In this document: piece after piece, positions 1-7,773 of the stretch | Numbering within the stretch: position 1 is the stretch's first letter | How the letters are laid out: the number at the start of each line of letters is the position of its first letter | From: a virus | Virus record (IMG/VR): IMGVR_UViG_3300020478_000001 | Span: 1-43,905 of that record | Length of the DNA: 43,905 bases | Reading direction: 5' to 3' (one strand) | Notes under the pieces: generated by a model | The model's database searches: none | The model's input: only the letters and a program-made list of their open reading frames with translations | Told to the model about the DNA's origin: nothing | Translations under genes and position numbers: made by a program

Positions 1-83
1 GTAGATGGAGATACAGTAGATGTCAGAATTGATTTGGGTTTTGATGTGTGGCATAAATGTCGTGTACGACTTATGGGTATCAA
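1..83. repeat. Terminal direct repeat, copy 1 (83 bp)
   Basis: These 83 bases are identical to the last 83 bases of the window (43823-43905). A repeat of this length at both ends of a phage contig usually reflects an assembled circle or a circularly permuted genome rather than true short terminal repeats. It lies inside the nuclease coding sequence, which reads cleanly across the join, so the closure is biologically sensible. Confidence 0.95.
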
Positions 84-312
84 CGCTCCTGAGTCTCGAA
101 CCCGTGATAAAGAAGAGAAAAAACGAGGGTTGGCTGCAAAAGATTGGCTAATTAAACAACTCTCAGATGAAGAACATCCTTGCGAATTACAATCTTATGG
201 CAAGGGTAAGTTTGGAAGAATACTAGGAGAATTTTTTATTAACGGAAAAAATATAAATCAACTGATGGTAGACAATGGTCATGCGGTGGAGTACTTCGGT
301 GGCAAGCGGTAG
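1..312 (+). CDS. Staphylococcal-nuclease-like (thermonuclease) protein, 3' part
   Basis: This is the 3' part of a gene that begins at 43787 and crosses the circle join; the joined protein is 115 aa. It is an SNase-fold nuclease expected to cleave DNA or RNA with Ca2+. Visible family motifs are VVDGDTVDV (the metal-binding Asp region), RVRLMGINAPES (the Arg35 and Glu43 region of the classical enzyme) and GKFGRILG (the Arg87 region). The residue matching Asp40 is Asn in GINAPE, a substitution I recall in other homologs. It is shorter than the secreted enzyme (about 149 aa) and has no signal peptide, so it probably acts in the cell, in host DNA breakdown or recombination. It sits directly upstream of the secreted acidic protein gene. 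Confidence 0.85.
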   Translation, partial: VDGDTVDVRIDLGFDVWHKCRVRLMGINAPESRTRDKEEKKRGLAAKDWLIKQLSDEEHPCELQSYGKGKFGRILGEFFINGKNINQLMVDNGHAVEYFGGKR

Positions 313-315
313 TAA

Positions 316-2526
316 GTGTTTAATAAACTCGCACGAATATGTGTTGCATTAATTTTATTTATACCTTTTCCTGTATTAGCTGACCACGTTCCTACACAAC
401 CTCCATATAATCAATCAATAGCATTAGATACTACAACAGGTGATTTAACTATAGGTATATATACATCTGATGGTTTTGAAGATAGTCCACCAGAAAAATA
501 TACAATATGGTTTACAATTAGTGACGATACAATAGATACATCTACAGCTTATTGTGTATCTACTTCTTTTGGGCATACAGATAATCTTGTATGGAACTAT
601 TATGTATTTTCTTTAGAAGATTTACAAACATATTTTGAAAATCCATATGGTACATTTAGAACACAAATAAGGTCTGATAATGATACAGACAATAGTTATA
701 GCACATTAACTACAGAACAAACTATTACAATACCTAATCAATTGCCTTTTGTTAATTTAGGAGAATGGACAGCACCTACTACAACGTGCAATGATACATC
801 AATTCCACCACCAACACCTAATAATGCTATTAATGTATCTGTAAATTATCAAGGAGAAGATGTTTTTTTTGAGTGGGAATATGCAAATAATGAAACTGTA
901 GACGCACATTCATTTCATATAAATTACAGTTATGATAATACAAACTTTACAAGAGTAATCATAGACGATACAAGTTTAAGAGAATATACATTAAGTTATG
1001 AATATATACAAACAGGAACATTTTATTGGAATTTTTCTGTGTGTGGTGATTTAGATAATGGAGAATCATGCACAGAATCAGCTGCTAATAACTTTGAAAC
1101 TACTGAATATACTCCACCTACAACTACTCCACCTACAACATTAGCACCTGCACCACCTCCAGAACCTCCAGAACCTCCAGAACCTTATGTAGACCCGTAT
1201 GTTATAGAAGATAAAGAAGTTATAATGGATGACGGTAGTGTTGGTACATACAGTCAATCAGATATTGATGATGGTACTGTAGAAAGAGATAACGAAAGAC
1301 AAAAAAATGAAGAGCTTTATGGTTGTTATGTTACTGATATTGCTTTGGAACGTGGTGATTGCGATATACCTGAAGAAATTGTAGACACAACAGATGAAGA
1401 GATTGATGATTGGGATACAGAATATGAAGAAATTGAAGAAGAATACGATACCGAAGGAGAGTTTTCTGATGATGTTGTTGTGGTATTGGAAGTGGACGAT
1501 GACTATGAAGATGAAGACATTATTGAACTTACTGAAGAAGAAATTCTTGAACTTGAAAAACAAATGGAAATTGATGCTAAAGCATTGGAATTGGAAGAAG
1601 AACTTGAAATTTTTGAATTTGAAAGTGAAGAAGAAGCAGAAGAGTTTATTGAAACATATCTTGAAATTGAAGAATACATTGAAGAACTTGATGAATTTGA
1701 AATTGAAGAAGTTATTATTGAAGATATCCCTGAAGACATTGTTATAATTATTGAAGAAGATATAGTTGAGGAAATAATTGAAGATGAGTTGGACAAAGAG
1801 ATACCAGGAGATGACATTGTTACAGAAGATACAATTCCGACAGAAGATATTTTGGTTGAGCCAATACAGGAAGATGTTAAGGAAGAACCTTTAGAACTTA
1901 CTGAAGAGGAAGTAGCTATTGAAGTTGCTGAAATTGAAGAAGTTATTGATGTACCTATTATTGAAGAAGAATTAACTGAAGAAGAAGTTGTTGAAGTTAT
2001 TGAAGAATATGTTGAAGAACTTGAAACTGAAGAAGTTATAGAAGTTCTTGAAGAAGTTAATGATATTGGTGTACAAAATCTATCCCAAGCCACAGAAGAA
2101 ACACAGGTGGTTATACAGGCTGTAGTTGAAGAAGTTATTGAAGATGTAGAAGAACTTACTGAAGAACAAGTAGAAGTCGTTGCTGAAGTATTACAAGTTC
2201 AAACTGAAGACGTTGAAATTATTGCTGAAGCTGTTAAAGAAGATGAGTCAGTTGCTACTGCTGTAGAAGAATACGTAGAACGTGCTGTTGAAAACGAAGA
2301 TGTTGAAAACTATACATTAGCTGATGTTGTTACTGAGGTACAATTTGAAGAGTTTATAGATAATCCAATTGAAGTATTAACAGATATTGACATAAGTAAT
2401 ATAAGTATTACAAACATAAGTGATGACATGACAAGTGACCAGAAGGAAAAAGCACAAGAAGTTGTAGTTCCTGTAATTTTGACTAGAATAGCTAGCATGG
2501 CAGCTTTTGTATTTAGGAGAGGCTAA
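316..2526 (+). CDS. Secreted acidic repeat protein with FnIII-like domain and C-terminal hydrophobic anchor
   Basis: A 736 aa protein starting with GTG three bases after the nuclease stop. An N-terminal signal peptide is clear: basic start, then ICVALILFIPFPVLA and a likely cut before DHVP. Next come beta-rich domains, one FnIII-like (about residues 165-260), a Pro/Thr linker with TTTPPTT and PEPPEPPEP, and then about 350 residues extremely rich in Glu, Ile and Val in loose EEVIE/ELTEEE repeats. The C-terminus is a hydrophobic stretch followed by FRRG, like a membrane anchor. No catalytic motif is visible. It could be a host-surface or superinfection-exclusion protein, or a virion fibre; I cannot decide. 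The GTG lacks a strong ribosome binding site, but the signal peptide supports it. Confidence 0.7.
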   Translation: MFNKLARICVALILFIPFPVLADHVPTQPPYNQSIALDTTTGDLTIGIYTSDGFEDSPPEKYTIWFTISDDTIDTSTAYCVSTSFGHTDNLVWNYYVFSLEDLQTYFENPYGTFRTQIRSDNDTDNSYSTLTTEQTITIPNQLPFVNLGEWTAPTTTCNDTSIPPPTPNNAINVSVNYQGEDVFFEWEYANNETVDAHSFHINYSYDNTNFTRVIIDDTSLREYTLSYEYIQTGTFYWNFSVCGDLDNGESCTESAANNFETTEYTPPTTTPPTTLAPAPPPEPPEPPEPYVDPYVIEDKEVIMDDGSVGTYSQSDIDDGTVERDNERQKNEELYGCYVTDIALERGDCDIPEEIVDTTDEEIDDWDTEYEEIEEEYDTEGEFSDDVVVVLEVDDDYEDEDIIELTEEEILELEKQMEIDAKALELEEELEIFEFESEEEAEEFIETYLEIEEYIEELDEFEIEEVIIEDIPEDIVIIIEEDIVEEIIEDELDKEIPGDDIVTEDTIPTEDILVEPIQEDVKEEPLELTEEEVAIEVAEIEEVIDVPIIEEELTEEEVVEVIEEYVEELETEEVIEVLEEVNDIGVQNLSQATEETQVVIQAVVEEVIEDVEELTEEQVEVVAEVLQVQTEDVEIIAEAVKEDESVATAVEEYVERAVENEDVENYTLADVVTEVQFEEFIDNPIEVLTDIDISNISITNISDDMTSDQKEKAQEVVVPVILTRIASMAAFVFRRG

Positions 2527-2708
2527 TGTTAAAAAAGTTATGGGATTGGTTAATAGCCGCAATAAAAGAAACATTAAACCTTAGTTGGACTTTGGTTGGT
2601 TTAGTTATTGCTACGCTTACACTTACTGGTTCTGCACAACAAATAACAGGCCTTGCTACATTAATTACATTAGGTGTTTGGTTATTAACAATTGGTTTTA
2701 GAAAATAA
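2526..2708 (+). CDS. Small two-helix membrane protein, holin candidate
   Basis: A 60 aa protein whose ATG overlaps the stop of the acidic protein gene (TAATG). It has an amphipathic start (MLKKLWDWLIAAIK) and two hydrophobic stretches, about residues 18-34 and 40-57, ending in basic FRK. Size, two membrane segments and neighbours (another membrane protein and an endolysin candidate) fit a class II holin, but no family is recognised by sequence. It could equally be a small membrane partner of the upstream secreted protein. Confidence 0.6.
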   Translation: MLKKLWDWLIAAIKETLNLSWTLVGLVIATLTLTGSAQQITGLATLITLGVWLLTIGFRK

Positions 2709-2711
2709 ATT

Positions 2712-2924
2712 ATGGAAACAAAAATTAATTTAGGTCAAATATTACAAGGTGGTTTAGCTGCTTTAGTTGGTTGGCTCTTTAAAACTGTTAATGATTTACA
2801 ACAAGAAGTAGCAACACTTAAAGCACAAGTACAAGCTTATCAAGATTCTATTGCAGGATTTAATCAAAATCTAATAGTTATTGAAGAAGTTATTAGAGAA
2901 ATCTTATTTAAGGTAGGAGGATAA
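2712..2924 (+). CDS. Small membrane-anchored coiled-coil protein
   Basis: A 70 aa protein with a hydrophobic N-terminal segment (ILQGGLAALVGWLF, residues 9-22) followed by a predicted coiled coil (NDLQQEVATLKAQVQ and on). The layout resembles small phage lysis accessory or spanin-like proteins, though no lipobox is present. It lies between the two-helix membrane protein and a tiny Cys-rich ORF and its stop overlaps the next ATG (TAATG). Confidence 0.6.
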   Translation: METKINLGQILQGGLAALVGWLFKTVNDLQQEVATLKAQVQAYQDSIAGFNQNLIVIEEVIREILFKVGG

Positions 2925-2962
2925 TGGACTGTTGTGGTAACGGCTGTTGCGGAGGAGGATAA
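2924..2962 (+). CDS. Possible 12-residue Cys/Gly micropeptide
   Basis: A tiny ORF, MDCCGNGCCGGG, overlaps the preceding stop as TAATG and has AGGAGG eight bases upstream, the same arrangement as real genes here. Its own last codons (GGAGGAGGA) form the ribosome binding site of the next gene at 2967. Two CC pairs could bind a metal. It may instead be only a spacer that brings ribosomes to the next gene. Confidence 0.35.
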   Translation: MDCCGNGCCGGG

Positions 2963-2966
2963 TTAA

Positions 2967-3257
2967 ATGGCACATGAAACTAGAAAGAAAAATTTATTAA
3001 AAAAACACGGATTATCAGGTGTAAATAAACCAAAACGTACACCAAAACATCCTACTAAATCACATGTAGTATTGGCACAAGAAGGTCATACAATTAAATT
3101 AATAAGATTTGGACAACAAGGTGTTAGTGGTGCAGGTAAAAATCCTAAATCAAAAAAAGAAAAAAACCGCAGAAAGTCTTTTAAAGCAAGACATGCTGCA
3201 AATATTAAGAAAGGTAAAATGTCTGCAGCATGGTGGGCAGATAAGGTGAAATGGTAA
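2967..3257 (+). CDS. Short basic protein of a type seen in marine phages
   Basis: A 96 aa, very basic protein. The pieces NKPKRTPKHPTKSHVV, RFGQQGVSGAGKNPKSK, RRKSFKARHAANIKKGK and SAAWWADKVKW match a short family I recall from cyanophages and other marine phages, annotated only as a domain of unknown function. Charge and lack of membrane segments suggest nucleic-acid binding or a packaged protein, but this is inference. The start has an excellent ribosome binding site (GGAGGAGG). The end overlaps the next gene by seven bases. Confidence 0.75.
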   Translation: MAHETRKKNLLKKHGLSGVNKPKRTPKHPTKSHVVLAQEGHTIKLIRFGQQGVSGAGKNPKSKKEKNRRKSFKARHAANIKKGKMSAAWWADKVKW

Positions 3258-3841
3258 TGGAATTAGAAGTATTAAGAATTAGCTCACAAAAAGATTCTAC
3301 GTCTGGAATATTATTTGACGTTGTGAATGGTAAAAGAAATTTTCTTTGTTATACACTAGAAGATGAACAGCGTGATGTAAAAGTCTGGGGTGAAACAAGA
3401 ATACCTGCTGGTAAATATAAATTATCTTTAAGAAAAGAAGGTGGATTTCATAGTAGATATCAATCTAAGTATGGTGATATGCATAAAGGTATGATACATG
3501 TTAATGATGTACCAGGATTTGAGTATATCTTATGGCATACGGGTAATACTGACGAAAATACTGCAGGTTGTTTACTACTTGGTAACTCACAAACAAGTAA
3601 CCTTGTACAAAAAGATGGATTTGTAGGGTCAAGTGTTAATGCTTATAAGGATGTATACCCTTATGTTGCTGCAGCTATATCACAAGGTGATGTATGGGTG
3701 ACATATACAGACTACGATGGAACTGTAAATAGTAATGACAATTCAGACCTAAATAGTAATGACATAATGGAAAAGCTTTCTGAAATATCTGGAGAAATTC
3801 AAATATTAAATGCTAAAATGGATGGAAAAGAAATTATATAA
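3251..3841 (+). CDS. DUF5675-like protein, probable endolysin
   Basis: A 196 aa protein. Residues 4-150 match what I recall of the DUF5675 family: YTLEDEQRD, GETRIPAGKYKL, MIHVNDVPGFEYILWHTGN and TAGCLLLG, with His96 and Cys107 as likely active-site residues. Members occur in phages near lysis genes and are thought to act on cell wall, but the chemistry is not settled in my knowledge. The C-terminal 45 residues are a Asn/Asp-rich linker and a short coiled coil. A second in-frame ATG at 3257 is an equally possible start. Small membrane proteins upstream and an r1t-like holin downstream support a lysis role. Confidence 0.65.
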   Translation: MVMELEVLRISSQKDSTSGILFDVVNGKRNFLCYTLEDEQRDVKVWGETRIPAGKYKLSLRKEGGFHSRYQSKYGDMHKGMIHVNDVPGFEYILWHTGNTDENTAGCLLLGNSQTSNLVQKDGFVGSSVNAYKDVYPYVAAAISQGDVWVTYTDYDGTVNSNDNSDLNSNDIMEKLSEISGEIQILNAKMDGKEII

Positions 3842-5940
3842 TGCCAAAACCAGTATCGTTTACTAAAAGTAAGAAGCTTGGGGATACATTTGACCCTGAT
3901 ATACAACCTTGGAAAGATGACGAACAAGCTGGAGATAAATCTGCACAAGAACTTCAAGGTGATTTAGAAAGAAAAATTCAAGGTGGTCAAGATGTAACTC
4001 AATCTGATATATTTAGTGGCCAAACACAAGTAGGTGGTTCAAGTGGTGCTAAAGGATATAAAATAGAATCTCCTGAAGCAGGTAAACAATACCTTAAAGA
4101 AATAGCTGGTTTTGACATTGATATGGAAATAGAACTTAGACAATCTATAGCAGATGAATTATCAGGTAAACAAATGGAAATAGATGTTAGAAATAAACCA
4201 GGTGTCCAAAAAGAAGAGATAAGTCCTAAAATATCAGAGACTAAACGTACTGTATTAGGTAGTAAAGACAGGCCTTTTATTGATGAAAACTGGGTACAAG
4301 ACCCAGAAACTGGTGACTTTAAAAAAGTTAAAGGTGACGATTTAACAGGCAAAGTATCTAACTTACCTAATGTAATTGAAGGTTATAAAGGTATGGACTT
4401 AGCTAAATCAAAACAAGCCTTTAGAAATGCTGAAGAATTACAATCACTTAAAATTCAAAGAGCTGGAATTGTTAGACAAATTAATAAAGAAATGTACGAT
4501 GTTCATTATGATGCAGATGTATTAACTAGAACAGATGTAGATGAAGCTATTTCTATATCAAAAGGTGAAGGTATAACTGTATCTGAAGCTATTGTACGTA
4601 GTAAACAAACTGCAACTGAAAAAGTAGCTGCAACTGGAGATGCTTTTGAAATAAAAGAAGATTGGAAACAAACTGCTGCATATGATTATTCATTAATTGA
4701 AGAAGGCAATAAGTTAAGAGATTATCAAGAAGATGTAAAAGCAAACAGATTTCAAATGACAAATCTTGAGGACAGAATAGAAGCAACTGGTACTGCATCA
4801 TATAAAGAATATCCTAAAGGTGGAGGTAGAGGCGGAGTTGTACAACCTAATTTAGGTGGAGTTACTAATCGTACTAGCAGTAGTATGCAAGGTGGCGGAG
4901 TAAGAGGTTTGGGTTATAAACAAGCTGATATACTTTCCAGGTCTATAGTTCCATTTACACCAGAAATTAAAGATAATATAGCTGAACTACCTTTTGCTAT
5001 GTCTGATTATTCATCACAAGCTGAAAGAATATTAGGTAAACAAGCTGGTAAACAACATATGAAAGATATAGTTGATGATTCGATTGGAAAGCTACCTATA
5101 ACCGACCCAGACGGCCCTGTAAGAGGGGGTAAAGATTTTGAGGCAGTACTTGCCAAACATAGAAAAATAGAAGCAGCAGCAGCAGAATTTGCCATGATTA
5201 GAAAAGATGTTACAGATATATATGGTTCTTATAGTAAAACAAATGTAGAAAGATATTTTCAGGGTAAAGGACTTGCTTCGTCCGGAGCTTTCCGTGATGT
5301 TCGTAGTGCAACAATTGCTGGTGTAGATTTAAATAAATTGAACGTCCAAGGTTTGCCGGCCGTCAGTAAAAAAATGGAAAATAGAATAGCAAGTCAACCA
5401 AGATTTTATGAACATCAAAGTTCAATTACTATTTATGACCCTAAAGAATTTTCATCTACAGGCGGTGGTGCAAGATTAGAAGAAACAGTGCAACAAATAG
5501 CTGATACTGGTCAAGAAACTGATACAAGATATGGTTCAGGCCATGATGTAAAACAAGAAGGTCCTGCAGGTACTAAGAACCCACAAGTAGTTGTACCTAA
5601 TCCTGATGCACCTGATTACAATAAAATGGAAGCTAGACGTGAAGCAGCTTATAAGAAACGTGAAATATCTTTAGGAGGATTTAAACAAATAGATGACGTT
5701 AAAAAAGCGCAAAGAATTTTATCTACTCCTCCAGTAGGATTAAGTGAGGGAGATGTAGAAATACAAAAGAGTTTAAAGAAAGCAATTGCTGCTGCAGGTT
5801 CTTTAAAATTAGTTAAAAATTTAAGTACTATTTTAAATAAATCTAATCCAGCATTAAATGTTTTAAGTATGTTGCCTAAAAAAACTTATGAAGATATACT
5901 AAAAAAATCTGGTATAATATATAAAAAGCCACAGGCATAA
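3841..5940 (+). CDS. Unknown 699 aa protein
   Basis: Not recognised. It starts with TAATG overlap to the endolysin candidate. It is hydrophilic, rich in Lys, Gln and Asp, with a low-complexity N-terminus (GGQDVTQSDIFSGQTQVGGSS) and a glycine-rich patch near residue 325 (KGGGRGG, GGGVRG). No signal peptide, membrane segment or catalytic motif is seen. Its C-terminus has an Ala/Leu-rich helix and a basic tail. Size and place between lysis genes suggest a virion-associated or ejected protein, but nothing in the sequence proves it. A GC-richer patch lies near 5095-5130 and another near 5270-5360. Confidence 0.6.
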   Translation: MPKPVSFTKSKKLGDTFDPDIQPWKDDEQAGDKSAQELQGDLERKIQGGQDVTQSDIFSGQTQVGGSSGAKGYKIESPEAGKQYLKEIAGFDIDMEIELRQSIADELSGKQMEIDVRNKPGVQKEEISPKISETKRTVLGSKDRPFIDENWVQDPETGDFKKVKGDDLTGKVSNLPNVIEGYKGMDLAKSKQAFRNAEELQSLKIQRAGIVRQINKEMYDVHYDADVLTRTDVDEAISISKGEGITVSEAIVRSKQTATEKVAATGDAFEIKEDWKQTAAYDYSLIEEGNKLRDYQEDVKANRFQMTNLEDRIEATGTASYKEYPKGGGRGGVVQPNLGGVTNRTSSSMQGGGVRGLGYKQADILSRSIVPFTPEIKDNIAELPFAMSDYSSQAERILGKQAGKQHMKDIVDDSIGKLPITDPDGPVRGGKDFEAVLAKHRKIEAAAAEFAMIRKDVTDIYGSYSKTNVERYFQGKGLASSGAFRDVRSATIAGVDLNKLNVQGLPAVSKKMENRIASQPRFYEHQSSITIYDPKEFSSTGGGARLEETVQQIADTGQETDTRYGSGHDVKQEGPAGTKNPQVVVPNPDAPDYNKMEARREAAYKKREISLGGFKQIDDVKKAQRILSTPPVGLSEGDVEIQKSLKKAIAAAGSLKLVKNLSTILNKSNPALNVLSMLPKKTYEDILKKSGIIYKKPQA

Positions 5941-5941
5941 T

Positions 5942-6232
5942 ATGAGTGATTTATTTGAAAAAAATAATAGAGCAAGAAATACTGATGGGACATTCAAGAA
6001 GGATGTTGCGTGGACCCCTTGGAACGAAGCATGGGAGTATAAGATGAGTGAAGACTTGAAAGATATGTTAGAGCGTACTGCTTGGACATTCATTGAAGCA
6101 TTTATCGGAGCGTTAACAGTTGCCCCATTAGTTGGTGTAGAAGCTGAAACTATTCAGTTAGCTGCGTTAGCTGGCGGTGGTGCTGCATTAGCAGTAGTTA
6201 AAACATACGCTAAAAAACAAATTAGTAAGTAA
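5942..6232 (+). CDS. Holin, r1t-like
   Basis: A 96 aa protein with a hydrophilic N-terminal third, the segment LERTAWTFIEAFIGALTVAPL (two lines of hydrophobic residues, about 45-64) and a second hydrophobic helix ALAGGGAALAVVKTYA (about 77-92), ending in a basic tail. The pattern RTAWTFIEAF...AGGGAALAVVKT is typical of the phage r1t holin family common in Gram-positive, especially actinobacterial, phages. It would form pores in the inner membrane to release the endolysin. It follows the 699 aa gene by one base. Confidence 0.75.
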   Translation: MSDLFEKNNRARNTDGTFKKDVAWTPWNEAWEYKMSEDLKDMLERTAWTFIEAFIGALTVAPLVGVEAETIQLAALAGGGAALAVVKTYAKKQISK

Positions 6233-6234
6233 TA

Positions 6235-6609
6235 ATGGCTGCACAAGATAAAAAAGATTGGTCAGTGCATGGTATGACTGAGCGTGAAATGAAATCACGT
6301 ATACATTCACATAGGGAGATGGCTTATAAAGCTGCTGAAGTTGCTGTAGCTAATAAGGTTCCGTCTGCATTTTTTGGTAAAGACTTTAAGACTTGGGCTA
6401 AAAATAATCCTGATGCACCTTTCTTTAAACCAGTAGAAAAAGGTGGTACTGGTGGTTATGATGCCTTAGTAAAGCAAGCTGAAAGACACATTGGTGCGCA
6501 TAACAGATATGTCAATCGTACTAATACTGCTTTAAAGTTAACTAAAGCTTTAGAAGCTAAAAAAGCAGCTAAACTTAAAGCTGATTTAAATAAATTAATT
6601 GGGGGATAA
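6235..6609 (+). CDS. Small basic helical protein, unknown
   Basis: A 124 aa protein, not recognised. It is rich in Lys and Ala, with a helical C-terminus (KALEAKKAAKLKADLNKL). The middle contains SAFFGKDFKTWAKNNPDAPFF. It begins two bases after the holin stop and overlaps the 20 aa basic peptide ORF by TAATG, so the three are translated together. It could be a virion-packaged basic protein or a lysis accessory. Confidence 0.6.
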   Translation: MAAQDKKDWSVHGMTEREMKSRIHSHREMAYKAAEVAVANKVPSAFFGKDFKTWAKNNPDAPFFKPVEKGGTGGYDALVKQAERHIGAHNRYVNRTNTALKLTKALEAKKAAKLKADLNKLIGG

Positions 6610-6671
6610 TGCCAATATCTAAAAAAGGTAAGAAAAAAGCTTACAAAACTGGCAGAAAATATAAGAAGTAA
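6609..6671 (+). CDS. 20-residue highly basic micropeptide
   Basis: A 20-codon ORF translating to a peptide that begins MPISKKGKKK and ends GRKYKK; ten of twenty residues are Lys or Arg. It starts inside the previous stop (TAATG) behind GGGGGA, so it looks translationally coupled. It ends at 6671, and the next base is the last base of the leftward SET gene. Possible roles are nucleic-acid binding or membrane activity; neither is shown. Confidence 0.5.
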   Translation: MPISKKGKKKAYKTGRKYKK

Positions 6672-6974
6672 TTACTCTTCTTCTATATTATATAGTTGAT
6701 ATTTAAGCGTAAGTTCTTCGCCTATAATTATTTCGTATAACGTTTCTAATACAAATCCATTAGGAAATTTTATTAGCTGGCAATTGGGATAGTCATTGTG
6801 ATTTATAAATCCACCGAGTGGTGTTCTAATTAGGCCATGTTCAAATGACCTATTTTTAATATGAGTTACTCCTAATATTGTTCCTTTTGGTATAGGCTTA
6901 CTAGCAAAGAGGCCTAAGCCATCAACTTTAGACCTCTTGATAGTTACTGTATCTGGTAAAGGTTTATAACTCAT
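6672..6974 (-). CDS. SET-domain protein, putative lysine methyltransferase
   Basis: A 100 aa protein that is nearly all SET domain. SET proteins transfer methyl from S-adenosylmethionine to lysine side chains. Visible motifs: SKVDGLGLFASKPIPKG (residues 15-31, the SET-N strand pair), GGFINHNDYPNC (54-65, the NHS.PN cofactor/knot motif with His-Asn for His-Ser) and GEELTLKYQ (85-93, the GEELT.DY motif with Lys-Tyr for Asp-Tyr). It is shorter than most SET domains (about 130 aa), lacking much of the SET-I insert and any post-SET cysteines. It is the last gene of the leftward operon and overlaps the upstream gene by 11 bases. Target unknown; host or phage DNA-binding or ribosomal proteins are possible. 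Confidence 0.75.
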   Translation of the reverse strand: MSYKPLPDTVTIKRSKVDGLGLFASKPIPKGTILGVTHIKNRSFEHGLIRTPLGGFINHNDYPNCQLIKFPNGFVLETLYEIIIGEELTLKYQLYNIEEE

Positions 6975-7569
6975 CTGGATATGACCAGGCTTGTTCTGGA
7001 TTAAAGTATGGATTATGTTCTGGAAACTTCCACGCTTTACGTATATCCCAAATACTTATGTCATTTTCTTGATTAGTACCTATATATATAGCATTAGCTA
7101 CTTTAGTAAACATTGACTTTGTCACTTTACCTTTATAAAAACCTTGTGGATAATGGCCATCAACTAAATTCTTAAGTCTTTGTAGCCATTGAAGGGTTTT
7201 TAGTGTCACCTCTCCTGTTTTAGTTTTAGTTTCTCTAACTAGTTCTGCATTATTTTGTGTTACTTTAGCATTTAATTTATAATCAAATCTATTTCCTGCT
7301 AATTTAGCACCTTTCTTTAATAAAACATCTAGCTTATGTGTAAAAGACATTGTTAATGTACCGTCATTATTTATGATATAACTAGCAAATACTCGATTGC
7401 CCTTTGGCGTCAAGCCAAGAAATCTCTTTCCGCCAAAGCTATCTATTGACTTAGCTGCATTAATACGTCTTTTGTCTCTTCTTGATTTCATAAGTGATTG
7501 TTGTATGACTTTGTCGATTGCTATGTCATTTGCATGTTTAGGTGCAAATTTAGTATTTATGTTATTCAT
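6964..7569 (-). CDS. Unknown 201 aa protein
   Basis: Not recognised. The N-terminal 60 residues are basic and helical (IQQSLMKSRRDKRRINAAK), followed by a beta-rich stretch with FASYIINNDGTLTMSF and a C-terminal region rich in aromatic residues (HNPYFNPEQAWSYPDEL). No membrane segment. It is preceded by GGAAGAG and co-translated with the SET gene. Its link to the SET protein through overlap hints at a shared pathway but nothing more. Confidence 0.55.
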   Translation of the reverse strand: MNNINTKFAPKHANDIAIDKVIQQSLMKSRRDKRRINAAKSIDSFGGKRFLGLTPKGNRVFASYIINNDGTLTMSFTHKLDVLLKKGAKLAGNRFDYKLNAKVTQNNAELVRETKTKTGEVTLKTLQWLQRLKNLVDGHYPQGFYKGKVTKSMFTKVANAIYIGTNQENDISIWDIRKAWKFPEHNPYFNPEQAWSYPDEL

Positions 7570-7575
7570 ATTATA

Positions 7576-7773
7576 TCACTCTTCCTCTCTTTTTGTTTGC
7601 ATTTCAAATTGAATATTATAATCATTTACAAATGTAGATAATAACTTGTCAACTTGTTCTGTATTAGGTCCAGTTTGTGTTACTGGACTTCCTAAATTAT
7701 CTATTAATTCAACTGCCCATTTGCGTAATTGCATAGGACTATTAAATATATTTTCTTTATTTGAGTCTGACAT
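7576..7773 (-). CDS. Small acidic/helical protein, unknown
   Basis: A 65 aa protein with no recognisable domain: SPMQLRKWAVELIDNLGSPVTQ, then a helical C-terminus ending KREEE. The terminal Glu residues are encoded by the GGAAGAG that serves as ribosome binding site for the next gene. It starts directly after the transglycosylase stop. Confidence 0.55.
   Translation of the reverse strand: MSDSNKENIFNSPMQLRKWAVELIDNLGSPVTQTGPNTEQVDKLLSTFVNDYNIQFEMQTKREEE

Noticed and set aside
1258-2574. Long reverse-strand frames over the acidic repeat gene, one of them Ser-rich
   Set aside because: They are shadows of the GAA-rich repeat; no ribosome binding sites, and products are low-complexity.
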